Assembly: GCA_905234305.1 (NCBI GenBank)
Contig: CAJOHT010000072.1
Coordinates: forward strand, 1 to 5,829
Direction: 5' to 3'
DNA length: 5,829 nucleotides
Origin: an uncultured Ruminococcus sp.
GTDB taxonomy: Bacteria > Bacillota > Clostridia > Oscillospirales > Acutalibacteraceae
Positions 5,141 through 5,829 of the stretch are shown here, in pieces. The first letter of the stretch is position 1. The number at the start of each line of letters is the position of its first letter. Made by a program: the position numbers and the translations under genes. The notes below the pieces were generated by a model that was given only the letters and a program-made list of their open reading frames with translations, was not told the DNA's origin and did no database searches.

Positions 5141-5166
5141 GGCTCCCGAAATTCGGGAGCCGTTTT
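5141..5166 (+). terminator. Intrinsic terminator of the rpsB-tsf operon
   Basis: GC-rich 8-bp stem GGCTCCCG (5141-5148) / CGGGAGCC (5154-5161) with loop AAATT, followed by GTTTT. It lies 12 nt after the tsf stop codon. Confidence 0.92.
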
Positions 5167-5244
5167 ACGTTCAGGTCGATTAGTGTTAAGGATATAGGGC
5201 TAATGGGTAAATGAAGGTAGGGAAGATATCAGACTATAAGTTTT

Positions 5245-5272
5245 CCGCTTACCACTTGTTACTTATCACTTC
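5245..5272 (+). repeat. Heptamer repeat array E (four units)
   Basis: Four phased units CCGCTTA, CCACTTG, TTACTTA and TCACTTC, the same YNACTTN pattern as array C. GACTATA lies just upstream (5232-5238), as it does before array C. It occupies the tsf-purC gap, where no gene with a ribosome binding site is visible. Confidence 0.6.
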
Positions 5273-5292
5273 CTAAACTATATCTTAAAAAA

Positions 5293-5323
5293 GGTTAACA
5301 ATTTAACCAATAATTCACTTGGT
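5293..5323. promoter_or_regulatory. Overlapping inverted repeats upstream of purC
   Basis: GGTTAA (5293-5298) / TTAACC (5303-5308) with a 4-nt centre is a perfect palindrome. It shares bases with a second one, ACCAA (5306-5310) / TTGGT (5319-5323). They lie upstream of the best -10 candidate and could be operator sites. They do not resemble the CGAAC-containing PurR box of Bacillus. Confidence 0.3.
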
Positions 5324-5334
5324 ATTTAACGATT

Positions 5335-5364
5335 TTTAATTAAACGTCCAAAAGTGTTTATAAT
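5335..5364 (+). promoter_or_regulatory. Candidate purC promoter
   Basis: A perfect TATAAT (5359-5364) has a poor -35 (TTTAAT, 5335-5340, spacer 18). A second TATAAT (5399-5404) has no -35 at all. The first gives a leader of about 78 nt. The weak -35 suggests activator dependence or low basal expression. Confidence 0.35.
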
Positions 5365-5448
5365 TCTTTTAGCGTACTAAAATTCAGTTTCTTTTATATA
5401 TAATTGTATTTGTAAAAATGTTTAACTCTATAAATCGGAGGTTTTATT

Positions 5449-5829
5449 ATGGAAAAAAGAGAACAGATGTATGAGGGTAAGGCTAAAAAAGTTTTCGCTA
5501 CAGACAGCGAGGATTATTGCATAGTTTCCTATAAGGACGACGCTACAGCTTTTAACGGCGAGAAAAAGGGTACAATCGTCGGCAAAGGCGTTGTAAACAA
5601 CCGTATGAGCAATTTTATGTTTAAGCTCTTAGAGGCTAAGGGTGTTCCTACTTGTTATGTTGAGGAACTTAACGACAGGGATACTGTTATGAAAAAGGTT
5701 GAGATCGTTCCTTTAGAGGTTATTATCCGCAATAAAGCCGCGGGTTCTTTCTCTAAACGCTTCGGTGTTCCCGAGGGCTTTGAACTTAAAAACCCGACTC
5801 TCGAGTTCTGCCTTAAGGACGACGACCTC
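5449..5829 (+). CDS. purC: Phosphoribosylaminoimidazole-succinocarboxamide (SAICAR) synthase, N-terminal part (cut by window edge)
   Basis: PurC joins CAIR and L-aspartate using ATP to make SAICAR in de novo purine synthesis. The 127 visible codons cover about half of the usual 235-240 residues. Motifs are YEGKAKKVF (8-16, the ATP phosphate-binding loop), YKDDATAFNG (28-37), GKGVVNNRMS (45-54) and IVPLEVIIRNKAAGS (86-100), which fits the SAICAR synthetase signature of P-L-E-x-x-x-R-N ending in A-G-S. LKDDDL (122-127) leads towards the aspartate-binding half. GGAGG (5437-5441) lies 7 nt before ATG 5449. It starts its own transcription unit after the tsf terminator. No purine riboswitch is visible upstream. 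Genes that follow, often purF or purM in Clostridia, lie outside the window. Confidence 0.97.
   Translation, partial: MEKREQMYEGKAKKVFATDSEDYCIVSYKDDATAFNGEKKGTIVGKGVVNNRMSNFMFKLLEAKGVPTCYVEELNDRDTVMKKVEIVPLEVIIRNKAAGSFSKRFGVPEGFELKNPTLEFCLKDDDL

Noticed and set aside
5211..5276. Short plus-strand frame of 21 codons in the tsf-purC gap
   Set aside because: It has no ribosome binding site and runs through the heptamer repeat, with no sign of coding constraint.
5167..5448. Purine riboswitch or PurR box upstream of purC
   Set aside because: I see no TATA...P1 stem with the conserved guanine/adenine aptamer loops, and no CGAAC-containing PurR box.

Overview
The window looks like the chromosome of a spore-forming, low-GC Firmicute, most likely a gut-type Clostridia (Oscillospiraceae/Ruminococcus-like). 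The grounds are the start of the sporulation protease gene spoIIGA, a YlmC/YmxH-family sporulation protein, strong AGGAGG-type ribosome binding sites, TTG starts, and an ordinary rpsB-tsf operon. Codon use looks even across the genes. I see no phage module, transposase, CRISPR array, tRNA or rRNA.

Layout. The left edge carries the first 77 codons of spoIIGA on the minus strand. Divergent from it is a tiny plus-strand operon of two genes overlapping by ATGA: a 30-residue single-span membrane peptide (DUF3789-like) and a 44-residue charged peptide. It converges on a minus-strand degV-family gene, and one bidirectional hairpin lies between them. degV has a consensus sigma-A promoter. Divergent from it is a PRC-barrel YlmC/YmxH-family gene. 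A 284-base spacer with a perfect 17-bp operator-like palindrome leads to a membrane-anchored SleB/CwlJ-type cell-wall hydrolase whose real start is a TTG, followed by a strong terminator. After a 460-base gap rich in repeats come an extended -10 promoter, a structured leader of about 112 nt, rpsB (ribosomal protein S2) and tsf (EF-Ts), closed by a terminator. The right edge holds the first 127 codons of purC (purine biosynthesis).

Functional grouping. spoIIGA, the YlmC-like gene and possibly the hydrolase belong to sporulation or envelope remodelling. DegV-family proteins bind fatty acids. rpsB-tsf and purC are growth housekeeping genes. Apart from the two-gene small operon and rpsB-tsf, the genes appear to be separate transcription units.

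The least ordinary features are non-coding or very small. Five short arrays with an exact 7-base period, apparently variants of one TTAMTTC-like heptamer, are scattered through the intergenic DNA. One supplies the last codons and stop of the 44-residue peptide, and two face each other across the hydrolase-rpsB gap. The overlapping micro-gene pair beside spoIIGA and the rpsB leader, with mutually exclusive stems, are the next most interesting. I do not see a clear-cut new defence or metabolic system.
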